Shown here one piece after another: positions 6,702-14,081 of a stretch of 28,993 bases of DNA. The translations under genes were made by a program, and so were the position numbers. This DNA is from Candidatus Saccharimonadia bacterium (GTDB lineage: Bacteria > Patescibacteriota > Saccharimonadia > Saccharimonadales > UBA4665): contig JALQUD010000005.1 of assembly GCA_023268595.1 (NCBI GenBank), positions 1-28,993 of the forward strand, written 5' to 3'. The notes beneath the pieces are model-generated. The model was not told the origin of the DNA, did no database searches, and was given only the letters and a program-made list of their open reading frames with translations. The stretch's first letter is position 1; each line of letters starts with the position of its first letter.

Positions 6702-7004
6702 ATGTCTGAAAACACTAACGATTCCACCGACAAAAAACCACTCAAAGCCGCCGATGTGGCAGCCTGGATGCTCCAAGCCGTCGAAGAACGTGGCGAGCTG
6801 ACTCAAAACACCGCCTATTATGAGATCAACAAGCAATTCGGCAGCAACTTCACTACCGTCACCAACAGCGGCAGCCCATCCATCAAAGGCAGCGTACTGA
6901 CAGCCTTCAAAAGCATCAGTGAAGACACCATCGTCTGGGAGCGCGGCGAAAAGAAGTGGCGTAAACGCGAGTTCTACGACGGTCCCGGCCGCGAACAACC
7001 ATAG
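6702..7004 (+). CDS. DUF6953-like small protein
   Basis: A 100-residue soluble protein. After a short polar lead it reads KPLKAADVAAWMLQAVEERGELTQNTA and later VLTAFKSISEDTIVWERG and KWRKREFYDGPGR. I associate this pattern with a family of small uncharacterised proteins (DUF6953 from memory), with a winged-helix-like spacing of helices. No catalytic residues are evident. The ATG is chosen because homologous sequence begins just after it and a -10 element lies 6 nt upstream. The gene stands alone between the putative island and HVA1-1. Confidence 0.7.
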   Translation: MSENTNDSTDKKPLKAADVAAWMLQAVEERGELTQNTAYYEINKQFGSNFTTVTNSGSPSIKGSVLTAFKSISEDTIVWERGEKKWRKREFYDGPGREQP

Positions 7005-7027
7005 CTAGCACACATAACACTAGCGCT

Positions 7028-7071
7028 TGTGATATTTCTTACAGCCCATAGCACGCCGCAAGACGTATGAT
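7028..7071 (+). promoter_or_regulatory. Crp-type site and -10 element of HVA1-1
   Basis: TGTGATATTTCTTACA (7028-7043) is centred 30.5 bp upstream of the -10 hexamer TATGAT (7066-7071), the class II CRP geometry. A start near 7078 gives a 20-nt leader with the Shine-Dalgarno AAGGAG. The site differs from the YaaH-gene site at only 2 of 16 positions. Confidence 0.65.
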
Positions 7072-7097
7072 GCGCTTACGTTAATAAGGAGCTGGAA

Positions 7098-7307
7098 ATG
7101 GACTACTACAAGCAGGGCGACAAAGTGGCTTGGAATTGGGGTGACCACGCGGCGCTCGGAACCGTCGAACGGGTATCCAGCGCCCGGACCAGCATCCACG
7201 CCGATGGCGGTGAGATCACACGCAACGGCACGGCCAGCGACCCGGCAATCGTCATCCTACGCGATGACGGCACCAAGGTGCTACGTTTATCTAGCGAAAT
7301 CGAATAA
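7098..7307 (+). CDS. HVA1/DUF2945 TUDOR-like domain protein, paralogue 1
   Basis: A 69-residue protein that is almost all one domain: YKQGDKVAWNWGDHAALGTVERV, a middle ITRNGTASDPAIVI, and DDGTKVLRLSSEIE. This matches DUF2945, also called hypervirulence-associated protein TUDOR domain, a small beta-barrel fold whose binding partner in bacteria is not known. AAGGAG lies 6 nt before the ATG. A close paralogue is encoded at 12770; both lie downstream of the same type of promoter, although the second site is weak. Confidence 0.88.
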   Translation: MDYYKQGDKVAWNWGDHAALGTVERVSSARTSIHADGGEITRNGTASDPAIVILRDDGTKVLRLSSEIE

Positions 7308-7353
7308 CCACGCTGTGAAAGTCAGGCTACGGATGGTACATTGGGGCTAGCCC

Positions 7354-8574
7354 ATGGCCCGAATAATCCGACGCATCAGAAATCTGTTCTATGAACGTAC
7401 GGCACGCTCATCACTACAGCCAAAAGTGCTGTTGGTAGGTGTCGTATTGTTGGTTAGCGTCATCACTCTATTGCTGATAAACATTGCTAAGAATGACCCA
7501 CCTAAGCGCGATATTTCGGAGACCGAAGCCTATGCGGTCAGTCCGGTCGTCGGCGGCCTGGATACGCCGTGGAGCATCGCCTTCACCGGCCCCGACCGCT
7601 TCCTGGTCAGTGAACGTCCAGGCCGCATACGGGTCGTCGAGAACGGCAAATTATCAGACACGAGCCTGACCAGCGTATCTACCGTCGAAGTGAACAATGG
7701 CGAAGGCGGTCTGATGGGTCTGGCGGTTGACCCTGATTATGCTACTAACAAGCTGGTTTACGCCTGTTACACCTACAATAGTGGCGAGGGTGCCAATGGC
7801 GTTTCGGCACGCATCATCAAATTCACCGATAACGGCACCAACGCAGGCACACAGCAGCAGGTCCTTAAGATTCCCAACAGCCACTGGCACTCCGGCTGCC
7901 GGCTTGGCTTTGGGCCGGACAAGTTCTTATACGTTACCAACGGCGACAGTAGCGAGCCCGATAAAGCCCAGGTCGACAGCAGTATGAGCGGCAAGATCCT
8001 GCGCATCACCACCGACGGTGCGGCCGCGCCGGGCAACCCGGTCGCCGGCAACCCGATGTACAGCAAAGGCCACCGTAACCCCCAGGGTATCGCCTGGCAA
8101 CCGGGCACCAACCAATTGTTCAGCGCCGAACACGGCCCATCGAACACCGGCAGCGGCATCCTGGCCCGCACCGGCGGTGATGAAGTTAACCGTATCGTAC
8201 CGGGCGGCAACTATGGCTGGCCGCTGATCAGCCACAACGAGACCCGTGCCGGTATGATAAACCCGGTCGCCATGTATGACCCGGCCATAGCTCCGGGTGG
8301 CATCATGTTCTATAACGGCACGTTACTTCCCCAGTTCAAAGGCAAACTGCTGGTGGCTGCGCTGGGTGGTAAGGCGTTGCATATGCTTACATTCAAGACC
8401 GACGACCCGGCAACCGTGGCCAGCCGCTCGACTGTGTCCGGCGTCTCCATCGGCCGCATCCGTGATGTCGTCCAAGCGCCGGATGGCAGCATCTATATCA
8501 GTTCATCCAACAAAGATGGCCGGGGCACGCCGACCGGCAATGACGACCAGGTCTACCGCTTAGCCCCGCGCTGA
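7354..8574 (+). CDS. Membrane-anchored PQQ-type glucose/sorbosone dehydrogenase family protein
   Basis: A 406-residue beta-propeller protein of the soluble glucose dehydrogenase/aldose sugar dehydrogenase (YliI) family. One membrane anchor (about 25-45) places the enzyme outside the cell membrane. Family signatures are TPWSIAF, GGLMGLAVDP, HSGCRLGFGPD (the region of the catalytic His), GHRNPQGIA (the conserved Arg), SAEHGP...GGDEVNRI, GGNYGWP and GRIRDVVQAPDGSIYI. The usual HxGGR reads HSGCR. These enzymes oxidise aldose sugars with PQQ. No PQQ synthesis gene is in the window, so cofactor would have to be scavenged, or the protein has another role. The 3' end overlaps the convergent glyoxalase-fold gene by 22 bp. 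Confidence 0.87.
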   Translation: MARIIRRIRNLFYERTARSSLQPKVLLVGVVLLVSVITLLLINIAKNDPPKRDISETEAYAVSPVVGGLDTPWSIAFTGPDRFLVSERPGRIRVVENGKLSDTSLTSVSTVEVNNGEGGLMGLAVDPDYATNKLVYACYTYNSGEGANGVSARIIKFTDNGTNAGTQQQVLKIPNSHWHSGCRLGFGPDKFLYVTNGDSSEPDKAQVDSSMSGKILRITTDGAAAPGNPVAGNPMYSKGHRNPQGIAWQPGTNQLFSAEHGPSNTGSGILARTGGDEVNRIVPGGNYGWPLISHNETRAGMINPVAMYDPAIAPGGIMFYNGTLLPQFKGKLLVAALGGKALHMLTFKTDDPATVASRSTVSGVSIGRIRDVVQAPDGSIYISSSNKDGRGTPTGNDDQVYRLAPR

Positions 8575-8951
8575 CTAGCCTGGTTTTGAGCATACGATTC
8601 CTGGACGATCCAACTGTTCCCGTCAGGGTCACTGAAATAGACATGCTTGCCAAAGCCGAGCTCGTCGATGTCGCTGGTCGCGATACCCTTGCCGTCCAGA
8701 TACTCCTTTGCCCGCTTAGCGTCATCAACCACCAATATGACACCGCCGAGCGATCCGGCCGGCATTATCGACTCGTCGACGGACAGATGGATGGAGCACT
8801 TTGAACCGGGTGCCGTCAGCTGTACGAAACGCAACGTGTCGGTCACCTGGACATCCATATCGGTATGAAATCCAAGCTTGTTCACATAAAATTCCTTGGC
8901 AATATCAATATCCTTGACGACCAACGTCACGACTTCCAAACGTAGTTCCAT
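8553..8951 (-). CDS. Glyoxalase/bleomycin-resistance (VOC) superfamily protein
   Basis: A 132-residue VOC-fold protein with the paired beta-alpha-beta-beta-beta pattern: LEVVTLVVKDIDIAKEFYVNKLGF at the start and YFSDPDGNSWIVQES at the end. It probably binds a metal and acts on a small molecule, but the substrate is not predictable. The start at 8951 is chosen because the domain begins there and a G-rich AAGGGGG lies upstream; an in-frame ATG at 8972 and a GTG at 8993 would only add unrelated residues. A TATAGT -10 lies at plus 8992-8997. Confidence 0.85.
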   Translation of the reverse strand: MELRLEVVTLVVKDIDIAKEFYVNKLGFHTDMDVQVTDTLRFVQLTAPGSKCSIHLSVDESIMPAGSLGGVILVVDDAKRAKEYLDGKGIATSDIDELGFGKHVYFSDPDGNSWIVQESYAQNQASQRGAKR

Positions 8952-9057
8952 AGGCCCCCTTACCTTGTTCATCGTTAGTGTTATGAGCTCCACTATATCA
9001 TCACCACGACCGTCATCGCCCTTCGCTGGCCACGGTCCTGATATTCGTTTAGTTTTC

Positions 9058-9101
9058 TGTATTATTTTTCACAGTATCCTTACAGCGGCGTTTGGTACAG
9101 T
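9058..9101 (+). promoter_or_regulatory. Crp-type site and extended -10 of the ABC exporter operon
   Basis: TGTATTATTTTTCACA (9058-9073) is centred 30.5 bp upstream of TACAGT (9096-9101), which has TGG before it (extended -10). No -35 is seen, as expected for an activator-dependent promoter. The ATG follows 7 nt after the -10, so the transcript would be leaderless. Confidence 0.55.
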
Positions 9102-9108
9102 AGCTGGT

Positions 9109-9867
9109 ATGGCACGTAAAACCACATCCGAGAGCCGGCCACCGGCCCCTATCGTCAGTGTCTCAGGCTTCAGCCTAAGTCTGGGCGGCAAGCAGATCGT
9201 CCAGGACTTGTCATTCGAAATACAACCAGGGGAAGTCTTCGCCCTGCTCGGCGCCAATGGCTCTGGCAAAACTTCTACCATCCGCTCGCTGCTTGGCATC
9301 TATACCGCCACCTCAGGCCAGCTACTCATTGATGGAAAGCGCTACACGCCGGACCGTTCACATCTGGTGGGCTACCTGCCCGAGGAACGCGGGCTCTACG
9401 TACGCAGCACCGTGATAGATGTCATGACATACTTCGGTGAGCTAAAAGGACTGGACCGGGCCGTCGCCCGCGGATCTTCACTCGCCTATCTGAAACGTGT
9501 CGGCCTGAAAGACAAAGCCAACCTGACGGTCAAGAAACTATCCGGCGGCCAGCAGCAGAAAGTGCAGCTTGGCGTGGCGATAGCCAACGACCCCAAGCTG
9601 CTGATCCTGGACGAGCCAACCAAAGGTCTGGACCCGGTCAACCGTAAGCTGTTGCTCGACATAGTAGAAGAGCACCGCCAAAAAGGCGCCGCCGTCATTT
9701 ATATCACCCACCTCATGGAGGAAGTCGAACGACTGGCTGACCGCGTCCTGATCATCAAAGACGGCCGGCAGGTAGCTTATGGTACCAAAGCGGCGATCAA
9801 AAAGACTTATGGCATGGACACCATCGAGGATGTGTTCGTGTCGATTTATTCCGGAGATGAATCATGA
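9109..9867 (+). CDS. ABC transporter ATP-binding protein, NatA type
   Basis: A 252-residue ATPase subunit. It shows Walker A GANGSGKTS, a Q-loop region reading YLPEERGLY (Glu where Gln is usual, common in NatA/CcmA-like exporters), signature LSGGQQQKVQ, Walker B LLILDEPT and the H-loop ITH. It pairs with the permease that follows with an ATGA overlap, so the two are co-translated. The start at 9109 is fixed by the -10 element 7 nt upstream and by homology; a longer reading from 8896 is not supported. Confidence 0.95.
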   Translation: MARKTTSESRPPAPIVSVSGFSLSLGGKQIVQDLSFEIQPGEVFALLGANGSGKTSTIRSLLGIYTATSGQLLIDGKRYTPDRSHLVGYLPEERGLYVRSTVIDVMTYFGELKGLDRAVARGSSLAYLKRVGLKDKANLTVKKLSGGQQQKVQLGVAIANDPKLLILDEPTKGLDPVNRKLLLDIVEEHRQKGAAVIYITHLMEEVERLADRVLIIKDGRQVAYGTKAAIKKTYGMDTIEDVFVSIYSGDES

Positions 9868-11087
9868 GCAAGTACCAGAAGCTGCGCACCGTAATCAGGC
9901 ATGAGTTCCTGACGATCATCAAGCAGCCGTCATTCTGGATCTCATTGGTAGCCTTCCCGCTATTGGCCGGTATCGTGGTTCTCATCGGCTCGCTGACTGA
10001 TTCGTCGAAAGATGTGGACACGCAAAGCAAGGACCACTCGATCGCGGTGATTGACAGCAGTGGCGTGATACGGTCGGATATCGCTTCCAAGTACGGGCTC
10101 GACATAGAACCGGCCACACAGCAGGCACGGTTGGAGTCGGATGTCAGGTCCGGTTCCATCGACGGCCTGATAGTGTACCCGGGGAACCTGCTCGATACAG
10201 GCTCCTACCGGCTGTTTGCCGACGACACCGACAAGAACAACAGCGCGCTCATTAAGGAGCTTGGGCGTAGCGCCTTGCAACAAAGCCTGTTGGCGCCGCT
10301 CGGCTCAAGCAAGACCGCCGGGCTGGCCCTGAGCGGCGGCCAGGCCTCAGTGCAGAGCTTCAAGAATGGCCAGGACGCGCGTAAGCCGGCACAATACGTC
10401 GTACCCGGAGCCTTCCTGGTCCTGTTCTACATCATCCTGGTATTCTCCGTCGGTTACGCCCTGACGTCAGTATCGGAAGAGAAAGAAAACCGTTCGGTGG
10501 AGATGGTCCTGAGTTATCTGAACCCGCGCACGCTGATAGCCGGAAAGTTGGCGGCCATCATATTGGTCACGCTCGTACAGATTGTCTGCATTGGAATCTT
10601 GGCGCTGATCGGCTATGGTATAGCCCGGTCAATGGGCAACAACGTCACACTGCCCTTCTCCCTGTCGGACCTGACGTTCGTACCGGCAGAGATAGCGCTT
10701 GGGGCGGGCTTCCTGGTATTCGGCTTCATCTTCTATATCGGCCTGATGGCGACCATCGGCGCCATATTCCCGTCAGCCAAAGAGGCAAGCGGATTTTCGA
10801 CCGTTTTCTTCCTGTTGCCAGCCATACCGTTCTGGGGTCTCGACGCCGTCACCGACCGGCCGTCTTCCACTTTCACGCAGATTCTAACCTACTTCCCGTT
10901 ATCGTCACCGACTACGGCGTTGATACGCAATGCCGCCGGCAACCTGACCGTTGGCCAAGGCATCGTGTCGTTGCTATTGCTAGTTGCCGCCAGTATCGCC
11001 ATCATCGTCATCGCTTCTAAAGCCTTCCAGCTAGGAACACTTGAATACAACCGGCGTATAAAGCTCAGTGCATTGTTCCGCCGCTAG
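9864..11087 (+). CDS. ABC-2 type transporter permease, NatB type
   Basis: A 407-residue membrane subunit. It has one N-terminal helix (about 25-42), a large external domain of about 130 residues, then five or six helices in the C-terminal half, the layout of NatB/YhaP-like ABC-2 permeases. The motif VGYALTSVSEEKENRSVEMVL is typical of the family's coupling region. The pair probably exports a small molecule, ion or peptide; NatAB in Bacillus extrudes sodium, but that substrate cannot be assumed here. The last codons run close to the convergent YaaH-like gene. Confidence 0.93.
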   Translation: MSKYQKLRTVIRHEFLTIIKQPSFWISLVAFPLLAGIVVLIGSLTDSSKDVDTQSKDHSIAVIDSSGVIRSDIASKYGLDIEPATQQARLESDVRSGSIDGLIVYPGNLLDTGSYRLFADDTDKNNSALIKELGRSALQQSLLAPLGSSKTAGLALSGGQASVQSFKNGQDARKPAQYVVPGAFLVLFYIILVFSVGYALTSVSEEKENRSVEMVLSYLNPRTLIAGKLAAIILVTLVQIVCIGILALIGYGIARSMGNNVTLPFSLSDLTFVPAEIALGAGFLVFGFIFYIGLMATIGAIFPSAKEASGFSTVFFLLPAIPFWGLDAVTDRPSSTFTQILTYFPLSSPTTALIRNAAGNLTVGQGIVSLLLLVAASIAIIVIASKAFQLGTLEYNRRIKLSALFRR

Positions 11088-11116
11088 CAGCATGGGTGCG
11101 ACCCTAGGCTAAATCA

Positions 11117-11803
11117 CTACAGTTGCTGCCTGATACCGGGCTCGGCCTCCAGCCGGTCAAGCTGATGTTCGAAGCCATGGAAAGCTTCTTCGGCATGCCG
11201 CTTGCGGAATAACGGCAAAACTTCACGCTGGTGCATATCTTCCAAGATGAACGCCGTCGCGCCATACAACGAGCCGATCACGATTAGAACCGCGATCACA
11301 CCGACGGCGGTATACCAGGCCTGTATAGATGTCAGCTCATATATGCCATGTGCCGCCAGCCGGAGCGCCGACAAGCCCATCAGAATGGTGATGTAAGGTT
11401 TGGCCTTGGCCGCCAAAACGGCTAACACCGCCACACTGATCGCGACGCCAAGCTCGAACATACCGACGGCAGCGCTGGTACTGCCCGGTTCACTGAGCCG
11501 CAGCCCCATGCCGATTGACAGCCAGGAGGCCGAGAACAGCGCGAACGCCGTGGCGCTCATCGTATCCCGCGCCATGAAAGCCAATATTGCAGCCAGTAGC
11601 TCAAGCGGAAATGCGAACAGAACCAACATAAGCCCGACCTGCTGGATCTCCGAGGTAGGTATGATGCCGAACGCTGCGCCTCCAGTCAGTAAGGTGCCGA
11701 TTGCCAAGGCGAACAATCCTAGCGGCAATCCGCTGCCGATTGGTCTGAGGATGATACGGGTCGCTTCTCTGTGCCGGTGGGTAGTGGGTTTGGAATTCGT
11801 CAT
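11117..11803 (-). CDS. GPR1/FUN34/YaaH-like membrane transporter
   Basis: A 228-residue protein with six predicted membrane helices. The lead PLGLFALAIGTLL and the segment ELLAAILAFMARDTMSATAFALFSASWLS resemble the YaaH (SatP) acetate/succinate transporter family, where this region reads roughly EFRRGNTFGATAF. A polar tail of about 40 residues follows the last helix. The ATG at 11803 is chosen over a GTG at 11824 because TATAGT lies exactly 6 nt before it and a Crp-type site further up, fitting a leaderless activated transcript. Family assignment is by pattern only. Confidence 0.6.
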   Translation of the reverse strand: MTNSKPTTHRHREATRIILRPIGSGLPLGLFALAIGTLLTGGAAFGIIPTSEIQQVGLMLVLFAFPLELLAAILAFMARDTMSATAFALFSASWLSIGMGLRLSEPGSTSAAVGMFELGVAISVAVLAVLAAKAKPYITILMGLSALRLAAHGIYELTSIQAWYTAVGVIAVLIVIGSLYGATAFILEDMHQREVLPLFRKRHAEEAFHGFEHQLDRLEAEPGIRQQL

Positions 11804-11809
11804 GCGGTG

Positions 11810-11853
11810 ACTATACATGCCCACCCCGTGCAGGTGATGTACGAAATATTACA
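11810..11853 (-). promoter_or_regulatory. Crp-type site and -10 of the YaaH-like gene
   Basis: Read on the minus strand, TGTAATATTTCGTACA (plus 11838-11853) is centred 30.5 bp before TATAGT (plus 11810-11815), which is 6 nt before the ATG. Confidence 0.6.
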
Positions 11854-12655
11854 GCGCAGTGACGTCAGACGGCTTGTTGATAGTCACGAACGGTAACGTG
11901 CCATCGGTTCTGATGCGGTCGCCGCCGCCATTACGGCTATGGTAGCCTTCGGTAAAATGCCTGACCCGTTCAACATCACTGACCCAACCGCACTCCTGCA
12001 GCGTGCGCACCACATGGTCTCGTTCCTTATCGACATCAGCATCGATCTTGTGCGTGATCTGACCGGTGAAAAGTGACAAGCCGACCTGGCGGTCGTAAGT
12101 GGCCGCACCAAGCCAATCCGCCTGTTTACCACCAGGCAGATACCACCCTTCCGGCGTGCGCCAATACCGCACATGGTGCCGCCGCCGCGGGTTGCCATCG
12201 ACCTGCCGCTGGAAAGCCACTGTCTGCGGACGGCCAAATAACATTAACGTACTGACCGGTGCACCCGGGTATGATCGTCCTGCCAAGCTGGCGATAACGA
12301 TTCGAAGACTCGTTCTTACGCCCACCGGGTCAGCTTCGGTCCAGCCGGCAGCAGACATCGCCTGCCGCAGATCGGCTTCGCTACCAAGCATCGCCAGATT
12401 GACCGGGTCCGCCAGCAGACCATCAGCCGTAGTCGTCCTGCCTATGAAATATTGCGGTACGTATATCAGCGCCAGCCAACGGTTGATACGAGGCAGCACT
12501 ACGTACGCACTGAACAACCAGAACAGAACATATGCGGTGATGTGGACCCGGTCGGTCAGGATGTCGCGCAGCAGGTCACGATAGACTACGTATGCCAGCA
12601 ACCCGAATATCGACAACCGCACGATCTTCATGATTCGACCCGGTATATTCGTCAT
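11849..12655 (-). CDS. LssY C-terminal domain membrane protein
   Basis: A 268-residue protein with two N-terminal membrane helices and a C-terminal LssY_C domain. Family features are DPVNLAMLGSEADLRQAMSA, RSYPGAPVSTLMLFGRPQ, RRRHHVRYW, YDRQVGLSLFTGQITHKID and VRHFTEGYHSRNGGGD. LssY_C domains occur alone or fused to PAP2 phosphatases in envelope lipid or secretion loci; function is unproven. The 3' end (11849-11851) overlaps the Crp-type site of the next gene. TATAGT lies 8 nt before the ATG with no Shine-Dalgarno, so the message may be leaderless. Confidence 0.85.
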   Translation of the reverse strand: MTNIPGRIMKIVRLSIFGLLAYVVYRDLLRDILTDRVHITAYVLFWLFSAYVVLPRINRWLALIYVPQYFIGRTTTADGLLADPVNLAMLGSEADLRQAMSAAGWTEADPVGVRTSLRIVIASLAGRSYPGAPVSTLMLFGRPQTVAFQRQVDGNPRRRHHVRYWRTPEGWYLPGGKQADWLGAATYDRQVGLSLFTGQITHKIDADVDKERDHVVRTLQECGWVSDVERVRHFTEGYHSRNGGGDRIRTDGTLPFVTINKPSDVTAL

Positions 12656-12687
12656 ATTGTATGACTATAGCAAACCGTGCACGCAAG

Positions 12688-12731
12688 TAGTAAAAATCAT
12701 ACATACCCATGCATCCCTTATGGCATATCAT
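12688..12731 (+). promoter_or_regulatory. Weak Crp-type site and -10 of HVA1-2
   Basis: TAGTAAAAATCATACA (12688-12703) has only the downstream half of the palindrome, but its centre is 30.5 bp before TATCAT (12726-12731), the same spacing as the stronger sites. The start would be near 12738, with the Shine-Dalgarno AAAGG further on. Confidence 0.3.
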
Positions 12732-12769
12732 CATGCAGACAGATTATTCACCCTGAAAGGTAGTGCTAC

Positions 12770-12979
12770 ATGACAGATTACAGCAAAGGTGACGACGTAT
12801 CGTGGAACTGGGGCAACGGCACGGCAGAAGGCACCGTCGAAAAGGTATCGCATGAAAAGACCACCATACAGTCGGACGGCAACGAGATAACCCGTAACGG
12901 CTCATCCGACGATCCGGCTATCGTCATCAAGCAAGATGATGGCACCAAGGTCATCAAACTGGCCAGCGAGCTTAACTGA
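12770..12979 (+). CDS. HVA1/DUF2945 TUDOR-like domain protein, paralogue 2
   Basis: A 69-residue single-domain protein, the same length as the one at 7098 and well over half identical to it: YSKGDDVSWNWGNGTAEGTV, EITRNGSSDDPAIVI and DDGTKVIKLASELN. AAAGG lies 10 nt before the ATG. The short zinc-ribbon gene at 12995 follows after 15 bp and is probably co-transcribed. Confidence 0.88.
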   Translation: MTDYSKGDDVSWNWGNGTAEGTVEKVSHEKTTIQSDGNEITRNGSSDDPAIVIKQDDGTKVIKLASELN

Positions 12980-12994
12980 TCCGATAGGACCGCC

Positions 12995-13168
12995 ATGCCT
13001 CGGCCCCGTAGTGCGACTGAACAGAAACGCTGCCCGACGTGTAGGCGAATGTTTTCTAACCGCGCCAAATGGCAGCGCCGTGCCCAATGGGATGCGGTAG
13101 TCTATTGTTCCAAGCGATGCCGGTCGGTCGGCTTTTCCGGAGTATTACCGTCAAATGCCGACAAATAG
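12995..13168 (+). CDS. DUF2256-like zinc-ribbon small protein
   Basis: A 57-residue ORF. It reads KRCPTCRRMFSNRAKWQRR, then WDAVVYCSKRCRSVGF: two CxxC-like pairs (CPTC and CSKRC), an aromatic/basic KW, and W..V.YCS.RCR. This is the pattern of DUF2256, a family of short conserved proteins of unknown function that likely bind one zinc. AGGA lies 5 nt before the ATG. The last 67 bp overlap the 3' end of the convergent acyltransferase gene. It is shorter than usual ORF-calling cut-offs and easily missed. Confidence 0.75.
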   Translation: MPRPRSATEQKRCPTCRRMFSNRAKWQRRAQWDAVVYCSKRCRSVGFSGVLPSNADK

Positions 13169-14013
13169 TGTGCGCGTAGCACATCAGTGATGGCCATCGG
13201 TATGTCGCGCTTGTCTTCCGCGACTTCGTCCATGACCTCAGTAGCCGTATGGGTTACGCCTACCGTCAGATCGATAGTCTGCGGTCGCGCCAATGGTCCA
13301 CGCCCGCGGGCAGCAACAGCTGCGACGAGACGGCCCCGACTGATATTGTTAGCATGATACGGTACAACGAGAACGCCTTTGCGTTCTCGTTCTGATAAGC
13401 CACGGATGATACGGCCGACACCGTCGTGCCACGGTTCTTTGTTGGCATCAACGATACTGCCACAAGGGAATATATTGACCACTCCACCGTCACGCAGCTC
13501 TTTGGATGCCGCAGCCACCGTCTGGTCGGTCAAAGGTCTAGCTACCGCCGCAGGCTGGACGAGCTTATGAAACATGATTCGTGATCCTAGTTCAGCATTC
13601 CACTTGTCCTTCCGATCTCGATCAAGCAATCGTGGATACACCGGTAATACGATATCGGTTCCAGCTTTGCCCAGACACCACTCGACCTGCTCCTCTACGT
13701 AGAACTTGACGATATTCTTCATGCTGGTGCGACCAAGCCGGCTAAGCACACCCATGAGGGCTACGAACTCAAACTGGCGTTCATGGTTGCCAATGAAGAG
13801 CATGCCACCTTCGTGGCTACTGATCGTTTCCATGTTTCCCTGGGTCCGCACGGTCACGTTTGCCCGTTCCAAGGTGTCCTGGGTAGCCTGCAGCATGCCA
13901 TCGCGCTCAGCATCGGCCCGCAGCTCACGCAGAAATGCCGGCCGCCACGGCCGAGATACCGAATGCGCTTCCGGTGAAGTCTCAGCATATATATCTGCGT
14001 CGCCTGCCTCCAT
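13102..14013 (-). CDS. PlsC-like glycerolipid acyltransferase, divergent
   Basis: A 303-residue protein with the order of motifs found in PlsC-type acyltransferases: GNHERQFEF (75-83) at the place of the catalytic H-x4-D box, IFPCGS (181-186) at the place of FPEGTR, and VVPYHAN later. Here the catalytic box is H77-x4-E82, with Glu for Asp, and the second box has Cys for Glu, so activity or substrate may differ from ordinary 1-acylglycerol-3-phosphate acyltransferases. No membrane helix is obvious. TATAAT lies 9 nt before the ATG and no Shine-Dalgarno is seen. The 3' end overlaps the convergent DUF2256-like gene. Confidence 0.75.
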   Translation of the reverse strand: MEAGDADIYAETSPEAHSVSRPWRPAFLRELRADAERDGMLQATQDTLERANVTVRTQGNMETISSHEGGMLFIGNHERQFEFVALMGVLSRLGRTSMKNIVKFYVEEQVEWCLGKAGTDIVLPVYPRLLDRDRKDKWNAELGSRIMFHKLVQPAAVARPLTDQTVAAASKELRDGGVVNIFPCGSIVDANKEPWHDGVGRIIRGLSERERKGVLVVPYHANNISRGRLVAAVAARGRGPLARPQTIDLTVGVTHTATEVMDEVAEDKRDIPMAITDVLRAHYLSAFDGNTPEKPTDRHRLEQ

Positions 14014-14028
14014 AGGTAGCAGATTATA
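14014..14028 (-). promoter_or_regulatory. -10 element of the acyltransferase gene
   Basis: On the minus strand a consensus TATAAT (plus 14023-14028) lies 9 nt before the ATG. No Crp-type site lies at the expected distance upstream. Confidence 0.45.
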
Positions 14029-14081
14029 TACTATAGGCTTGCATATAGCGCAGCTATTTGCGATTGAATGTCAGGTCGGCG

